Shown: positions 17,748 through 27,523, numbered from the stretch's first letter. The stretch is 64,000 nt of DNA from an uncultured Pseudomonadota bacterium (GCA_902761535.1 CACWKS010000005.1:16610-80609), one strand, 5' to 3'. A program made the numbers and translations. Notes: a model not told the origin generated them from the letters alone.

Positions 17748-19508
17748 ATGATAAAGTTTTTTCAAATAATCATAACGGCTTGCACATTTTTTTTGATAAC
17801 AGCATCATCTGATTGTAAAGCTGAAAACATTTTTGACTATAACATCCATCAACATGTGTTGCGCAAATTATCGCTTGACCGTAGCGACATCAAAAATTAT
17901 AAAAAAATATTTTCCCAATTAAAAAAACAAAATTTTACCAAAATCGATGAATTATCAGCTAAAATCGAAAATCCTCTTTTACTTGGAACTGTGAAAGCGG
18001 CCAAATATCTCGATAAAAAATATTCCTCTCAACCTGCAGAACTGCAATCATGGCTTTCTCAAAATCCCGACCATCCTTTTTTTAACAGAATTCAACGCCT
18101 TTATAAGCTTAAAACAAATTCTGCCGAAAATATTGATAATGATGATACTTGGCTGCTATCCTCTGCTAAAATATCCGCCAAATATCTTAAAAGATTAAAT
18201 AAAAAAGATAAAATTTTTCTCACTAAAAACACCAAAGAATTTCGCAATTTCATACGTGAAGGAAAAACTCTTGCCGCTCGCAGAATCCTCGAAAATTCTA
18301 AATTTCAAAAATTAGCCCCTAAAACTTTTTGGGACGGTTTAGCCGCTACATTGGCACTTAAATATTTTGTTGATAATTATGATCAACAAGCCCTTGATTG
18401 GGGAGAAAAAGCCTCTAAACGTCACAATTCCGGTATGGCAACCTGGATTGCTGGTCTTGCTTCTTGGCGTCTCAAAAAGTTTAAAATCGCTGCCAGTTAT
18501 TTTGCCAAATTAGGCAGCTCGCAAAATTCCGATAAATGGTTGGTTGCTGCCGGAGCTTATTGGTCGGCTCGAGCTTATCTCAAAATCGGAAACACCCTTA
18601 AAGCCCAAGAAATGTACAAACTGGCTGCCCGCCACAAATACACTTTTTATGGCATTCTGGCTGCCTATCAAATCGGTCAAAAACTTGATTTTTCTTTCAA
18701 TCAAAATCTTTATATAACCGACTTCAACTCGCCGACATACCTTGATGAAATACTCCAATCTCCGGCGCTGCGTCGTGCTGCGGTTCTTATGGAACTAAAA
18801 CAAAATGACCTAGCCTCGCAAGAAATTATTTATGCTTACAGCAATTTTACGCCTGTTCAAAAAGAAGCCGCTATCCTGATGGCTCATCAAAAAGGTATGC
18901 ATTCTTTGGTTATTGCCTTAAGCCGCCAACCTGACTTTGATGAAATTTTATCTTATCGCTATGAAAAAGAAATTTATCCTTTACCTGAATGGTCACAACA
19001 AGATAATTGGCAAATTGATAAAGCTTTATTGTTGGCTCTTATTCGTCAGGAATCAGCTTTTAAGCATGATGCTTCCTCTCGTACCGGAGCCAAAGGACTG
19101 ATGCAACTAATGCCTGCAACTGCCAGCTATATCAGCGGCGATAAAACTTTAAAACGTAACAAAGACAAATTATATAACCCGGATTTCAATTTACGTCTGG
19201 GACAAAAGTATGTCACTTACCTGTTAACCAAACCATTTATCGAAGGCAATTTATTTTTCATGCTCACTGCCTATAATGCCGGACCCGGCAATTTGGTAAA
19301 ATGGCAAAAAAATTCCCGCTATCAAAATGACCCTCTATTATACATTGAAGTTATCCCATCGGCCGAAACTCGTATTTATCTGGAACGTGTTTTAGCCAAT
19401 TATTGGATATACAACATACGTTTGAACAATTCTAATCCCACTTTGGAACAAGTTGCTTCTGAAAAATGGCCGGTTTTAGAACAATACAAACAAATCATTT
19501 TTGAATAA
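17748..19508 (+). CDS. Soluble lytic murein transglycosylase (Slt-like)
   Basis: Cleaves the peptidoglycan glycan strand to 1,6-anhydro products in the periplasm. Signal peptide to about SSDCKA, then a long alpha-helical superhelix (Slt70-like U and L domains, about residues 60-400), then the GH23 catalytic domain with the catalytic Glu near residue 435 in LIRQESAF, followed by GAKGLMQLMPATA and LTAYNAGPGN. About 586 aa. The ATG at 17748 is used; one seven codons upstream overlaps the preceding gene. Close linkage to two secreted cysteine proteins suggests they act at the cell wall together. Confidence 0.9.
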   Translation: MIKFFQIIITACTFFLITASSDCKAENIFDYNIHQHVLRKLSLDRSDIKNYKKIFSQLKKQNFTKIDELSAKIENPLLLGTVKAAKYLDKKYSSQPAELQSWLSQNPDHPFFNRIQRLYKLKTNSAENIDNDDTWLLSSAKISAKYLKRLNKKDKIFLTKNTKEFRNFIREGKTLAARRILENSKFQKLAPKTFWDGLAATLALKYFVDNYDQQALDWGEKASKRHNSGMATWIAGLASWRLKKFKIAASYFAKLGSSQNSDKWLVAAGAYWSARAYLKIGNTLKAQEMYKLAARHKYTFYGILAAYQIGQKLDFSFNQNLYITDFNSPTYLDEILQSPALRRAAVLMELKQNDLASQEIIYAYSNFTPVQKEAAILMAHQKGMHSLVIALSRQPDFDEILSYRYEKEIYPLPEWSQQDNWQIDKALLLALIRQESAFKHDASSRTGAKGLMQLMPATASYISGDKTLKRNKDKLYNPDFNLRLGQKYVTYLLTKPFIEGNLFFMLTAYNAGPGNLVKWQKNSRYQNDPLLYIEVIPSAETRIYLERVLANYWIYNIRLNNSNPTLEQVASEKWPVLEQYKQIIFE

Positions 19509-19566
19509 TTTCAATATTGCTTTTTAAACGCTTGTGATTATATCTCATTCTCGTAGGAGAAAATTA

Positions 19567-19878
19567 ATGGAATTATATATAATCACCGCATTATTAGTTG
19601 TTTATATCATCACGGTTTTAAGTGTATCAAAATTTCACCGCCGCAAAATTTGGACTTTGGCTTTTATTACCGCTTTCACCTTGACTTCTATTGCCATATT
19701 TTTTATTCGTGGCGATAGCCAAGATGTTATGCTTACAACTAATCAATTCAATTGGTACTACTTTGTCTACCTCTTCGGTATGGTATCAATCGCTTTAGGT
19801 TTACTCAACCTGTGGATTTATCGCGAACCGCTGTGGGATATGCTTTTCTCCGAACATCAGGAAGAAAACGATGATTAA
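19567..19878 (+). CDS. Small three-helix membrane protein
   Basis: 103-aa product beginning MELYIITALLVVYIITVLSV, with AGGAGA well placed before the ATG. Three hydrophobic segments are visible (about residues 3-20, 30-48 and 62-84), ending in an acidic tail (EHQEENDD). I do not recognise the family. It follows the transglycosylase gene by 58 bases and may share its transcript. Confidence 0.6.
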   Translation: MELYIITALLVVYIITVLSVSKFHRRKIWTLAFITAFTLTSIAIFFIRGDSQDVMLTTNQFNWYYFVYLFGMVSIALGLLNLWIYREPLWDMLFSEHQEENDD

Positions 19879-19895
19879 ATATTTCGCACAAAAAA

Positions 19896-19936
19896 ACTCG
19901 AAAGACCAGTATAAGTAAAATCTTTCGAGTTTTTTA
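19896..19936. terminator. Bidirectional terminator between convergent genes
   Basis: A 10-bp perfect stem (19896-19905 with 19921-19930) has an A tract on the left and a T tract on the right, so it can end transcripts from both the small membrane gene and ssb. Confidence 0.8.
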
Positions 19937-19950
19937 TTTTATCAACAATA

Positions 19951-20415
19951 CTAAAACGGAATATCATCATCAATCGGAGCTGCCGTTGCAGCAGGAGCCG
20001 AATCCCATCCCGAAGATGATGCTGCAAATACATCATTTCCTCCGGCCGGAACATTCTCTCCGCCTTTACCATCCAACATCACTAAATTGCCAGTAAAATT
20101 CTGTAATACAACTTCGGTTGTATAACGTTCTTGTCCGTTACTATCAGTATAACTACGAGTCTGCAACTGACCTTCCAAATAAACTTTTGAACCTTTATGC
20201 AAATACTTTTCGGCAACATCTGCCAACCCGGGATTAAATACCACAACTCTGTGCCACTCAGTCTTTTCTCTGCGTTCACCTGTAGCTTTATCTTTCCACG
20301 AATCCGATGTTGCTACATTCAAATTAACAACCTTACTCCCTGATGCCGTATTGCTGACCTTAGGATCTGCACCCAAATTACCGACTAAAATAACTTTATT
20401 GATACTTCCTGCCAT
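19951..20415 (-). CDS. ssb: Single-stranded DNA-binding protein
   Basis: Coats single-stranded DNA during replication and repair. The OB fold is recognisable from [40 protein letters not shown] and [11 protein letters not shown] Gly/Ala-rich linker leads to the acidic tip DDDIPF, the conserved docking site for partner proteins. 154 aa is normal. It is often next to uvrA in proteobacteria; here uvrA is about 3.5 kb away. Confidence 0.97.
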   Translation of the reverse strand: MAGSINKVILVGNLGADPKVSNTASGSKVVNLNVATSDSWKDKATGERREKTEWHRVVVFNPGLADVAEKYLHKGSKVYLEGQLQTRSYTDSNGQERYTTEVVLQNFTGNLVMLDGKGGENVPAGGNDVFAASSSGWDSAPAATAAPIDDDIPF

Positions 20416-20491
20416 TTCTTTTTACCTTTTCATACAAAATTAACTCATTTTATCGAATTATAAATTACCAATCGCTATTTGCAATTACAAT

Positions 20492-21583
20492 TCAATTAAC
20501 CTGTGCATATTCGCCATCGGCAAATATATACATATTCCAACCTCCGTTAGTCAAAGTTCTGCCATGCTGAAAACGCACTCCACCCCATGGCAAATTCCAT
20601 TCCTGACTATCTGCAACTTTATCAATCGCACTTGCCGCATAACTATCTGCTTTTTTAACCAAATCTGACCACAACATAACCGCAGCATATCCCATAACCC
20701 CTAAACCTTGCGGTTCTTTATTTTTAATTCTTAGTTCAACCAATTCTTTGGTAAAATGAGCATTGGATTTTTGATCATTTACCTTTAACAAATACACTCC
20801 TTCGGCAAAATTACCCATCTCATTAAAAAAGTAACCTGTTGCCATATATTCATCAATTACCAAAACAAATTTTTCATCTTCTTCCTGAAGTTTCTCGGCT
20901 AATGAGGTGATTTGCTTTTTATTTCCTAAAATGTAAGCAATTTTATTTTTAGCAACTATCTCCTTTGCCATCTTTTTATATTCATTCTCATAAGCACTGT
21001 AATCATACAAATTAATACGATTAGCCAAATCATTAGCCGTAAAAATACTTTGAACTTCAGCAGCCACTTCATAAGATGCTGCATCATTCATATCATAAAT
21101 CACTGCAACATTTTTATCAATCCATTGATTTTTATAAACTTCAAAAAACGTCTTGGCTTGTTCAACCATTCTTCCGCCAATCTTAAACAAACCGGCTCTG
21201 TCATAATTATACCAACTGTTGATTAAAGGTTGCGGCATAATTCTTACGGTGTTTTCATCTTTAATCATATCTTGAACCGTCGAACCCGTGCAATAAGGAC
21301 CTATCACTAAATTAACTCCGCTTCCCTCACCGGTACGCAACTTTTGTCGCTCACCGAATAAAGAAGAATCGCTACATTCATCATCAATATTGATAAGTTC
21401 AATTTTTTCGCCCAGTAACCCGCCGGATTCGTTAATAACATCTACTGCAATTTTTACCCCATCACGCAACTGATTTCCGAATTTAGCTTCATCACCATCC
21501 TTCGGTGCTACCACTGCCACTCCGGCAGCATTTGCTTTAGAGGCTATCAGCAACATAAACAACAATATCTGCAAAAGTTTCAT
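20492..21583 (-). CDS. Periplasmic ligand-binding protein, Leu/Ile/Val-binding type
   Basis: About 363-aa exported protein of the type I periplasmic binding fold (Peripla_BP_6, as in LivJ/LivK). Signal peptide MKLLQILLFMLLIASKANA, then GVAVVAPKDGDEAKFGNQLRDGVKIAVDVINESGGLLG, the usual opening of this family, and LVIGPYCTGSTV in the ligand cleft. An in-frame upstream start at 21664 would add a Cys-rich leader before the signal peptide and is rejected. No permease or ATPase genes lie beside it, so it may serve a transporter elsewhere or a sensory role. The ligand is unknown. Confidence 0.8.
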   Translation of the reverse strand: MKLLQILLFMLLIASKANAAGVAVVAPKDGDEAKFGNQLRDGVKIAVDVINESGGLLGEKIELINIDDECSDSSLFGERQKLRTGEGSGVNLVIGPYCTGSTVQDMIKDENTVRIMPQPLINSWYNYDRAGLFKIGGRMVEQAKTFFEVYKNQWIDKNVAVIYDMNDAASYEVAAEVQSIFTANDLANRINLYDYSAYENEYKKMAKEIVAKNKIAYILGNKKQITSLAEKLQEEDEKFVLVIDEYMATGYFFNEMGNFAEGVYLLKVNDQKSNAHFTKELVELRIKNKEPQGLGVMGYAAVMLWSDLVKKADSYAASAIDKVADSQEWNLPWGGVRFQHGRTLTNGGWNMYIFADGEYAQVN

Positions 21584-21709
21584 CAATAAATCTCTTACAA
21601 CATTACAAAACTTTCGCCAAGTTAACACTTGCTTGCAATTTTTGCAATATTTTTTTGCTTGCATTGAAGCAAAATATTGTCATAATCCTACATATTAGGA
21701 GTAAAAACG

Positions 21710-22558
21710 ATGATGTTAAAAAAATATACTTTTGATTCTAAAATCTCCGGCCCCAAAATCCTTTTTTTAGGTGCTGTTCACGGCAATGAACCTGCCGGAA
21801 CTAAAGCTATATTCAAAATAATTGAAAAATTTGCCTCGCATGCATTACTCCCCCTCCATGGAATGGTCGAATTTATACCGATATGTAATCCTCAAGCTTT
21901 TGAAAAAAATGTTCGCCAAATCGATGAAAACTTGAATCGTGTTGTAAAAATATGGGACAATCCTGTTAACTATGAACAAAAAATCGGCACTGAATTAGCT
22001 TCCTATATTAAAGAAAGCGATATTATCATTGATTTGCACTCTACTCATTGTCCGCAGGATAAACCGTTTATTTTCAATGATTATAATGATAAACTTGCCG
22101 ACAAATTAGCTGCTGTGCAAAATATAGAATATATAATCAAAGGCTGGCCGGAAATTTACGCTAATTCTCCCATTACAGATTTTTCAACCGGAAATTGTGC
22201 CCGCACTTATAATAAAACTTGTTTGACCGTTGAATGCGGTTGGCACAATTCTCCGCTTGCCGAACAAACTGCTTATTACGTCATAATGAATACACTTTTG
22301 ACTTTGAATATTATCTCGGGCAGTCCCTCAATTAAAATTTCCCAATCCCAAATCATGATGGACAGCTATTTCATCAAACAGCAATCCGGACATCTTGCCC
22401 GCAATTTTCATCACTTGGATACGATAAAAAAAGGTGAAATCCTGGCTTGTTATGATAATAACCACACAATTATTTGCCCGCAAAACGGATTTATTCTGCT
22501 CCCTAATCCCGAAGCTTCAATCAATAGTGAATGGTTTTACTTGGGACACTTGCTGTAA
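21710..22558 (+). CDS. Succinylglutamate desuccinylase/aspartoacylase-family hydrolase
   Basis: Zinc hydrolase of the M14-like AstE/AspA family, which cleaves N-acyl amino acids. Zinc-binding His and Glu are in LGAVHGNEPAG, a third ligand His in IIDLHSTH, and the catalytic Glu in CLTVECGWH. LNRVVKIW carries the substrate-binding Asn-Arg. 282 aa is in range. AGGAG lies 8 bases before the first ATG. No other arginine-succinyltransferase pathway gene is seen. The convergent neighbour is a GNAT acyltransferase gene that overlaps its 3' end by 38 bases, so the pair could add and remove acyl groups on related substrates; that is inference. Confidence 0.8.
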   Translation: MMLKKYTFDSKISGPKILFLGAVHGNEPAGTKAIFKIIEKFASHALLPLHGMVEFIPICNPQAFEKNVRQIDENLNRVVKIWDNPVNYEQKIGTELASYIKESDIIIDLHSTHCPQDKPFIFNDYNDKLADKLAAVQNIEYIIKGWPEIYANSPITDFSTGNCARTYNKTCLTVECGWHNSPLAEQTAYYVIMNTLLTLNIISGSPSIKISQSQIMMDSYFIKQQSGHLARNFHHLDTIKKGEILACYDNNHTIICPQNGFILLPNPEASINSEWFYLGHLL

Positions 22559-23282
22559 CTGGACGTGTACAATTATTTTGAACATCCGGTTTAGCCCAAA
22601 CCAAGCTGTGGCTTTTTTTATCAACACCTACACCATAATACCCCTGAGCAACATAATGTTGCATTTTATTAAACAAAGCGGGAATATACTGATGTATATT
22701 TGAGCCCACAAACATTGTAAATTGCTTATATCCTGTTTTTGCACTTGGCACAACTCCACTATGCAAATTTTTCTTTAGATATAAAACCTTTGCATTATCA
22801 TAAGGATCATGATCAACCTTACAAATTATCATGCCATTGTTCATGGCACTCATCCAGCTGGCCGGATTGTCCATGGCTATTTGAATAATTGAAGTCTTTT
22901 TGCCAAACTTTTTAGATTCTTGCTCAATATAATCAAGCATATGCCTCATAAGTCCGCATCCGCGATAATCTTTATCCACCAATACAGCCTTATAAACAAC
23001 CAATTCCGCATTCGGCACATCTTCGGCAAATTCAGGTATATCACGCTCTTGTCCGTTTTGCGGATAAGCAAAAATACTTTGTGCTATCAATTTATCTCCA
23101 TCAAAAACTCCCAGCATATAAGTATTCTCATGCTCCAATGCTTTGATGAAATCTTGAGCACTGCGGGTTAACACAAAATGTTTTTCATCTTTCTGCAAAC
23201 CATCAATAACTTTTTTCTGTAATTCCATTACTGCAGACAAATGTTCAATATTCAACTGTTTAATTTCTAATTTCTTCGCCAT
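22521..23282 (-). CDS. GNAT-family N-acyltransferase
   Basis: 253-aa product with an acetyl-CoA-binding GNAT core: VVYKAVLVDKDYRGCGLMRHML carries the V-x-x-x-x-R-G-x-G pyrophosphate loop, and DNPASWMSAMNNGM fits the later strand. The C-terminal 80 residues are extra and unassigned. The ATG at 23282 has GAAAG before it; an upstream in-frame TTG is rejected. It is preceded by a short Arg-rich leader reading frame and an intrinsic terminator, which suggests attenuation control. Its 3' end overlaps the convergent AstE-like gene. Substrate unknown. Confidence 0.75.
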   Translation of the reverse strand: MAKKLEIKQLNIEHLSAVMELQKKVIDGLQKDEKHFVLTRSAQDFIKALEHENTYMLGVFDGDKLIAQSIFAYPQNGQERDIPEFAEDVPNAELVVYKAVLVDKDYRGCGLMRHMLDYIEQESKKFGKKTSIIQIAMDNPASWMSAMNNGMIICKVDHDPYDNAKVLYLKKNLHSGVVPSAKTGYKQFTMFVGSNIHQYIPALFNKMQHYVAQGYYGVGVDKKSHSLVWAKPDVQNNCTRPVTASVPSKTIHY

Positions 23283-23316
23283 TATTTTTCTTTCATTAAT
23301 CAATTATTTTAAGGTT

Positions 23317-23350
23317 AAAAAAAGATTTGAAATTTTTCAACTTCAAACCT
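23317..23350 (-). terminator. Intrinsic terminator between leader peptide and GNAT gene
   Basis: On the minus strand AGGTTTGAA (23350-23342) pairs with TTCAAATCT (23331-23323), 9 bp including one G-U, followed by six T residues. It stands before the coding gene, so it would act as an attenuator. Confidence 0.6.
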
Positions 23351-23364
23351 CGCAACGATCATGT

Positions 23365-23445
23365 TTATCTATCAATAAACCACCATCGTCGCGACCTCAA
23401 TCGGCGAGCACGAACATTTTCTAATCTGCGATTCTTAATACTCAT
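23365..23445 (-). CDS. Putative leader peptide, Arg-rich with a Trp pair
   Basis: A 26-codon frame on the minus strand that begins MSIKNRRLENV and ends RSRRWWFIDR: nine Arg and two adjacent Trp. It starts about 20 bases after a good promoter and stops just before an intrinsic terminator that precedes the GNAT gene. Codons 18-20 form the 5' arm of a 10-bp hairpin (23394-23385 with 23359-23350) whose 3' arm abuts the terminator, so ribosome position could change the RNA fold. A real small basic protein is the alternative. Confidence 0.45.
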   Translation of the reverse strand: MSIKNRRLENVRARRLRSRRWWFIDR

Positions 23446-23474
23446 TACCTTAAAAACCTTTCATCAATTTATTC

Positions 23475-23503
23475 TATAATGCCATAAAAAATTTTTTTGT
23501 CAA
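23475..23503 (-). promoter_or_regulatory. Promoter of the leader peptide/GNAT unit
   Basis: On the minus strand TTGACA (23503-23498) and ATTATA (23480-23475) are 17 bases apart, about 30 bases before the leader-peptide ATG. Confidence 0.6.
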
Positions 23504-23530
23504 TATATTATTATTTTTTTTATAAACATC

Positions 23531-23558
23531 TTGACATTAGGAAATTTTACACTATATT
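23531..23558 (+). promoter_or_regulatory. Promoter of the multi-hairpin RNA
   Basis: TTGACA (23531-23536) and TATATT (23553-23558) are separated by 16 bases. Transcription would run rightward into the hairpin-rich stretch before uvrA. Confidence 0.55.
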
Positions 23559-23565
23559 TCGACAC

Positions 23566-23850
23566 ATAATTGGATTATTGATATATTATAGATAAATACT
23601 GTTACGTCTGTATTCACGGAACCCGTATCTGTTTAGTCAGATCTCGTTTCTAAAGTCACCAACGGTTTAAACAATCCGTTGGCTTTTTGCCATAAAAGTT
23701 TCTTTATTTGGTGGCTTTTTACAGTCGTTTTATTGCAAATAAAGCAAACAGTGCAAGGCCTGAAAATCAGGCTAAATAAGATTGCTCAGTGGAAGCTTGA
23801 GCAATCTTTCCTCTTAGGTCATCGTCCGACCTAAGGGGTTTTTTCTTTTT
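23566..23850 (+). ncRNA. Multi-hairpin RNA region upstream of uvrA
   Basis: There is no gene between 23446 and uvrA, but the sequence is packed with hairpins: ATCTG/CAGAT; CCAACGG/CCGTTGG (23659-23682) plus a CTTTTT run that could end a first RNA; CTTTATTTG/CAAATAAAG (23702-23744); GCCTGA/TCAGGC (23758-23772); and GATTGCTCA/TGAGCAATC (23780-23806). Last is CTTAGGTC/GACCTAAG (23813-23835) followed by a long T-rich run, a strong terminator. One or two small RNAs, or a long leader, are likely. I found no match to tmRNA, SRP RNA or RNase P. Confidence 0.5.
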
Positions 23851-23865
23851 ATAGGTAGTTTTTTA

Positions 23866-23893
23866 TTGCTATTTAGCTTTAATGTTATATATT
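23866..23893 (+). promoter_or_regulatory. Promoter of uvrA
   Basis: TTGCTA (23866-23871) and TATATT (23888-23893) are 16 bases apart, directly after the terminator of the hairpin region and before the AAGGAG of uvrA. No LexA-type repeat was seen around it. Confidence 0.5.
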
Positions 23894-23918
23894 ATGCCTC
23901 AAATTTAAGGAGCATAAT

Positions 23919-26729
23919 ATGAGCAGTGATTTTATCGACATTAAGGGGGCACGTTCCCACAACCTGAAAAACATCAGTTTGCAAATTCCCAAAAACAAAC
24001 TGACAGTTATCACCGGTTTGTCAGGATCCGGCAAATCATCTTTGGCTTTTGACACTATCTATGCCGAAGGCCAACGCCGCTATGTCGAAAGCTTATCGGC
24101 TTATGCTCGTCAATTCTTGGATTTAATGCAAAAACCCGATGTCGATTCTATTGAAGGTCTGTCTCCGGCTATCTCGATTGAACAAAAATCCACCTCCCAT
24201 AATCCTCGCTCTATTGTCGGCACTATCACCGAAATTTATGACTATATGCGTTTACTTTGGGCTCGTGTCGGAACACCTTATTCTCCGGCAACCGGATTAC
24301 CGATAGAAAGCCAAACCATCTCTCAAATGGTTGACCGCACACTTGAACTTCCGCAAGGAAGTAAATTATTACTGTTAGCTCCGGTTATCAGAGGACGTAA
24401 AGGCGAATACAAAAAAGAACTGGAAGAATATCGCGCTCAAGGATTTCAACGTATCAAAATCGACGGACAAATGTACGATTTAGAAGAAACACCCACGCTT
24501 AACAAAAATCAAAAACACGATATTGAAATTGTGGTTGACCGTATTATTGTCAAAGACGGCCTTGCCGAACGTTTGGCTCAGTCTTTTGAAACCGCACTCA
24601 AACTCAGTGACGGCTTAGCTTATATCGAAAACCTCGAAGATGGCAAGCGTATTACTTTTTCTTCCAAATTTGCTTGTCCGGTTTCCGGTTTTACTATTGA
24701 AGAAATCGAACCGCGTATGTTCTCGTTTAATAATCCTTACGGAGCTTGTCCGCATTGCGACGGCATCGGTGCCAAACTTTATATGGACCCTGAATTGATT
24801 ATTCCCAACCCCAATCTTTCTATCTCACAAGGCGCAGTTGCTCCATGGCATGGTTTTCACTCCTCTTTTTATGAAATGGCTTTAGTTTCTTTGGCTGATT
24901 GGCTTGGCATATCAACCAAAACCCCATGGAAAGACCTGCCGCAAAATGCCAAAGATGTTATTCTTTACGGCTCAGGTGATGAAATTGTGCCGTTATACTT
25001 TAAGAAATTTGTTACCGAAAAGCCGTTTGAAGGTGTTATTCCCAACATGGAACGCCGCTTTTTGGAAACTGATTCTCCCGCCACCAGAGAAGAATTATCT
25101 CATTATCAATCCGCCGCTCCTTGCGAATTTTGCCACGGCAAGCGTCTTAAACCTGAGGCTTTAGCTGTTAAAATCGGCGGGCTTGATATTTGGGATGTCT
25201 GCGAAAAATCAATCAAGGACGCACTTATTTGGTTTTCTGGTATCAAACCGACACTTTCTCCGCAAAAGCAAGAAATTTCAGCCAAAATCATCAAAGAAAT
25301 TTGCGAACGTTTGCAATTTTTGAATAATGTCGGTCTGGATTATCTCACTCTCTCGCGCCAATCCGGCTCGCTTTCCGGCGGTGAAGCTCAACGTATTCGC
25401 TTAGCCAGTCAAATCGGCACCGGCTTGACCGGAGTTATGTATGTCTTGGACGAACCCTCAATCGGTCTGCACCAACGCGACAACTATCGTTTAATCGAAA
25501 CCTTAAATCGCCTGCGTGATATCGGCAACACCGTTATTGTGGTTGAACATGATGAAGATGCTATTCGTTCCGCTGACCATATTATCGATATCGGTCCGCG
25601 TGCCGGCACTCACGGTGGTGAAATTGTCGCTCAAGGGACCTTAAAAGATATCTTGAAAAATCCCGACAGCTTGACAGCGGCTTACTTAAACGGAACCAAA
25701 AAAATTGAAGTCCCTGAAAAACGCCGCAAAGGTAATGGCAAGTTTTTAACTCTTAAAGGTGCTAAAACCAACAATCTTAAAAATATTACCGTTAAATTTC
25801 CTTTAGGTCTGTTTATCTGTGTCACCGGCGTATCCGGTTCGGGCAAATCATCGCTTGTTTTGGAAACTCTTTGCCCTGCCTTGGAAAAAGAAATCAACGG
25901 CTCTCGCAATCTGCAAGGCAAATATGAAAAATTATCCGGCATGGAAAATATCGATAAAATCATCAATATCGATCAATCACCCATTGGACGTACCCCGCGT
26001 TCCAATCCTGCCACTTATACCGGTATATTTTCTTATATTCGCGATTGGTATGCTTCACTGCCCGAAGCTAAAGCCCGCGGCTATGCAGCCGGAAGATTTT
26101 CGTTCAATGTTGCCGGCGGTCGTTGCGAAGCCTGCCAAGGCGATGGTGTTACCAAAATTGAAATGCACTTTTTGCCTGATGTTTATGTGGAATGTGACGT
26201 CTGCCATGGCACTCGCTTTAATCGCGAAACTCTGGAAGTTAAATACAAAGGCAAATCAATTGCCGATGTTTTGGATATGACGGTTGATGATGCCTATATC
26301 TTTTTTGAAAATATTCCCTCAATCCGCAACCGTTTAGACTTATTACGTCGTGTCGGTTTAGGTTATATCAAACTCGGGCAATCTGCTACTACGCTTTCCG
26401 GCGGCGAGGCTCAACGTATTAAATTATCTAAAGAACTGGCTAAAAAAGCCACCGGTAAAACTCTTTACATATTAGACGAACCGACCACCGGTCTGCATTT
26501 TGAAGACATCAACAAACTGCTCTCTATTTTGCAGTCTTTGGTTGATGCCGGCAATTCGTTGATTGTAATTGAGCATAACTTAGATGTTATTAAGGTTGCC
26601 GATCATATCATTGACATCGGTCCCGAAGGCGGTGAAAAAGGCGGAACCATCGTTGCCCAAGGCACACCCGAACAAATAGCTGAAGTTGAAGCCAGTTATA
26701 CCGGAAAGTTTTTAAGAGAAAAACTATGA
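23919..26729 (+). CDS. uvrA: UvrABC excision nuclease subunit A
   Basis: Damage-recognition ATPase of nucleotide-excision repair. Two ABC modules are present: Walker [10 protein letters not shown] at 33-41 and [10 protein letters not shown] in the second half, signatures [16 protein letters not shown] and [16 protein letters not shown], and Walker [15 protein letters not shown] and [14 protein letters not shown]. Zinc modules are visible as [20 protein letters not shown], and CEACQGDG with [10 protein letters not shown]. 936 aa is normal. AAGGAG precedes the ATG. Confidence 0.98.
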   Translation: MSSDFIDIKGARSHNLKNISLQIPKNKLTVITGLSGSGKSSLAFDTIYAEGQRRYVESLSAYARQFLDLMQKPDVDSIEGLSPAISIEQKSTSHNPRSIVGTITEIYDYMRLLWARVGTPYSPATGLPIESQTISQMVDRTLELPQGSKLLLLAPVIRGRKGEYKKELEEYRAQGFQRIKIDGQMYDLEETPTLNKNQKHDIEIVVDRIIVKDGLAERLAQSFETALKLSDGLAYIENLEDGKRITFSSKFACPVSGFTIEEIEPRMFSFNNPYGACPHCDGIGAKLYMDPELIIPNPNLSISQGAVAPWHGFHSSFYEMALVSLADWLGISTKTPWKDLPQNAKDVILYGSGDEIVPLYFKKFVTEKPFEGVIPNMERRFLETDSPATREELSHYQSAAPCEFCHGKRLKPEALAVKIGGLDIWDVCEKSIKDALIWFSGIKPTLSPQKQEISAKIIKEICERLQFLNNVGLDYLTLSRQSGSLSGGEAQRIRLASQIGTGLTGVMYVLDEPSIGLHQRDNYRLIETLNRLRDIGNTVIVVEHDEDAIRSADHIIDIGPRAGTHGGEIVAQGTLKDILKNPDSLTAAYLNGTKKIEVPEKRRKGNGKFLTLKGAKTNNLKNITVKFPLGLFICVTGVSGSGKSSLVLETLCPALEKEINGSRNLQGKYEKLSGMENIDKIINIDQSPIGRTPRSNPATYTGIFSYIRDWYASLPEAKARGYAAGRFSFNVAGGRCEACQGDGVTKIEMHFLPDVYVECDVCHGTRFNRETLEVKYKGKSIADVLDMTVDDAYIFFENIPSIRNRLDLLRRVGLGYIKLGQSATTLSGGEAQRIKLSKELAKKATGKTLYILDEPTTGLHFEDINKLLSILQSLVDAGNSLIVIEHNLDVIKVADHIIDIGPEGGEKGGTIVAQGTPEQIAEVEASYTGKFLREKL

Positions 26730-27179
26730 TCCGAAATCAATATCTATCTGCACATATTTTGGAATACTGGATTGAGAGTTTTTATCTGAACTTTTATCTT
26801 TAGGTTTCGAAGACTTACCGCTGATTATTGCCTGCATCAATGCATCAAGTTTAAGCTTATCCGCTTCATTCATAAAAGGCTTACATGAAAGCCATATAAC
26901 GGCTTTCGCATCTTGGTGAAACCTTCTGTCTTTCAACATATTTTTTGCAACCTCAAAAGCAAAATTACCGGCTAATCTGGCAGCCTCATCTTTATTCAAT
27001 GAATCAAAATAATAACGCAATTCCTGTCGAAAAGCATCTCCTTCCTGATAACTGTATGGTCGAGCCATTTTCCTACCATTCCAATCTTTTTTTCCTCTTT
27101 CATACCACTTAATAACCGCATTTCGTGCACGTTCTAAACGATCATATAATTGATGATATCTGGAATCTTCAACAGCCAT
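26724..27179 (-). CDS. Hypothetical protein, 151 aa
   Basis: Not recognised. A soluble, helical, Lys/Arg-rich product without signal peptide or membrane segment, with a Lys/Ser-rich low-complexity linker ([19 protein letters not shown]) before a short C-terminal tail. GGGAGGGCGAG gives a strong ribosome-binding site directly before the ATG, which supports expression. Its 3' end overlaps that of uvrA by 6 bases in the convergent direction. Confidence 0.55.
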   Translation of the reverse strand: MAVEDSRYHQLYDRLERARNAVIKWYERGKKDWNGRKMARPYSYQEGDAFRQELRYYFDSLNKDEAARLAGNFAFEVAKNMLKDRRFHQDAKAVIWLSCKPFMNEADKLKLDALMQAIISGKSSKPKDKSSDKNSQSSIPKYVQIDIDFGS

Positions 27180-27290
27180 CTCGCCCTCCCTGTTTTGTCA
27201 ATTTTAGACATAATAACATATTTTTGAACATAATGCAATAAAAAAATTCAATAAATTTCTTTATCTTAACAAACTGAAAAAATTTATATC

Positions 27291-27485
27291 TTGACAAAAA
27301 AGCAAAAAAACAACTCAAATAAAACCAAATTAATTATTAACAAATTAAAACTTATAATCAGGGAAAAAATAACCTTAAGCGAGTTTGAGCCGATATTTTG
27401 CCAACAATTCGGCATCAGCTCAAATGACTGGTTACGCACACCATTGAGCCGCAACCTTAGTATTGAAGGCATTATGCTCCGATAA
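27291..27485 (+). CDS. Possible small protein, uncertain
   Basis: A 64-codon frame starting TTG in a 425-base gap between a convergent hypothetical gene and rpsU. The N-terminal half is Lys/Asn-rich, and the C-terminal half (LSEFEPIFCQQFGISSNDW then RNLSIEGIMLR) looks like real protein. There is no Shine-Dalgarno sequence, and the start overlaps a TTGACA, so it may be non-coding. The rest of this gap holds only the rpsU promoter. Confidence 0.25.
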   Translation: MTKKQKNNSNKTKLIINKLKLIIREKITLSEFEPIFCQQFGISSNDWLRTPLSRNLSIEGIMLR

Positions 27486-27523
27486 AAATACCATCGACAA
27501 TCTTATAATCCGCAAAAAAACTC

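Noticed and set aside
23735..23779. A tmRNA-like tag frame (GCA AAT AAA GCA ... TAA)
   Set aside because: The encoded peptide ends in Lys, not in an Ala-Ala type degron, and no tRNA-like acceptor/T-arm pair flanks it.
23860..23918. LexA/SOS box upstream of uvrA
   Set aside because: No GTTC-N7-GTTC or GAAC-N7-GAAC direct repeat was found near the promoter.
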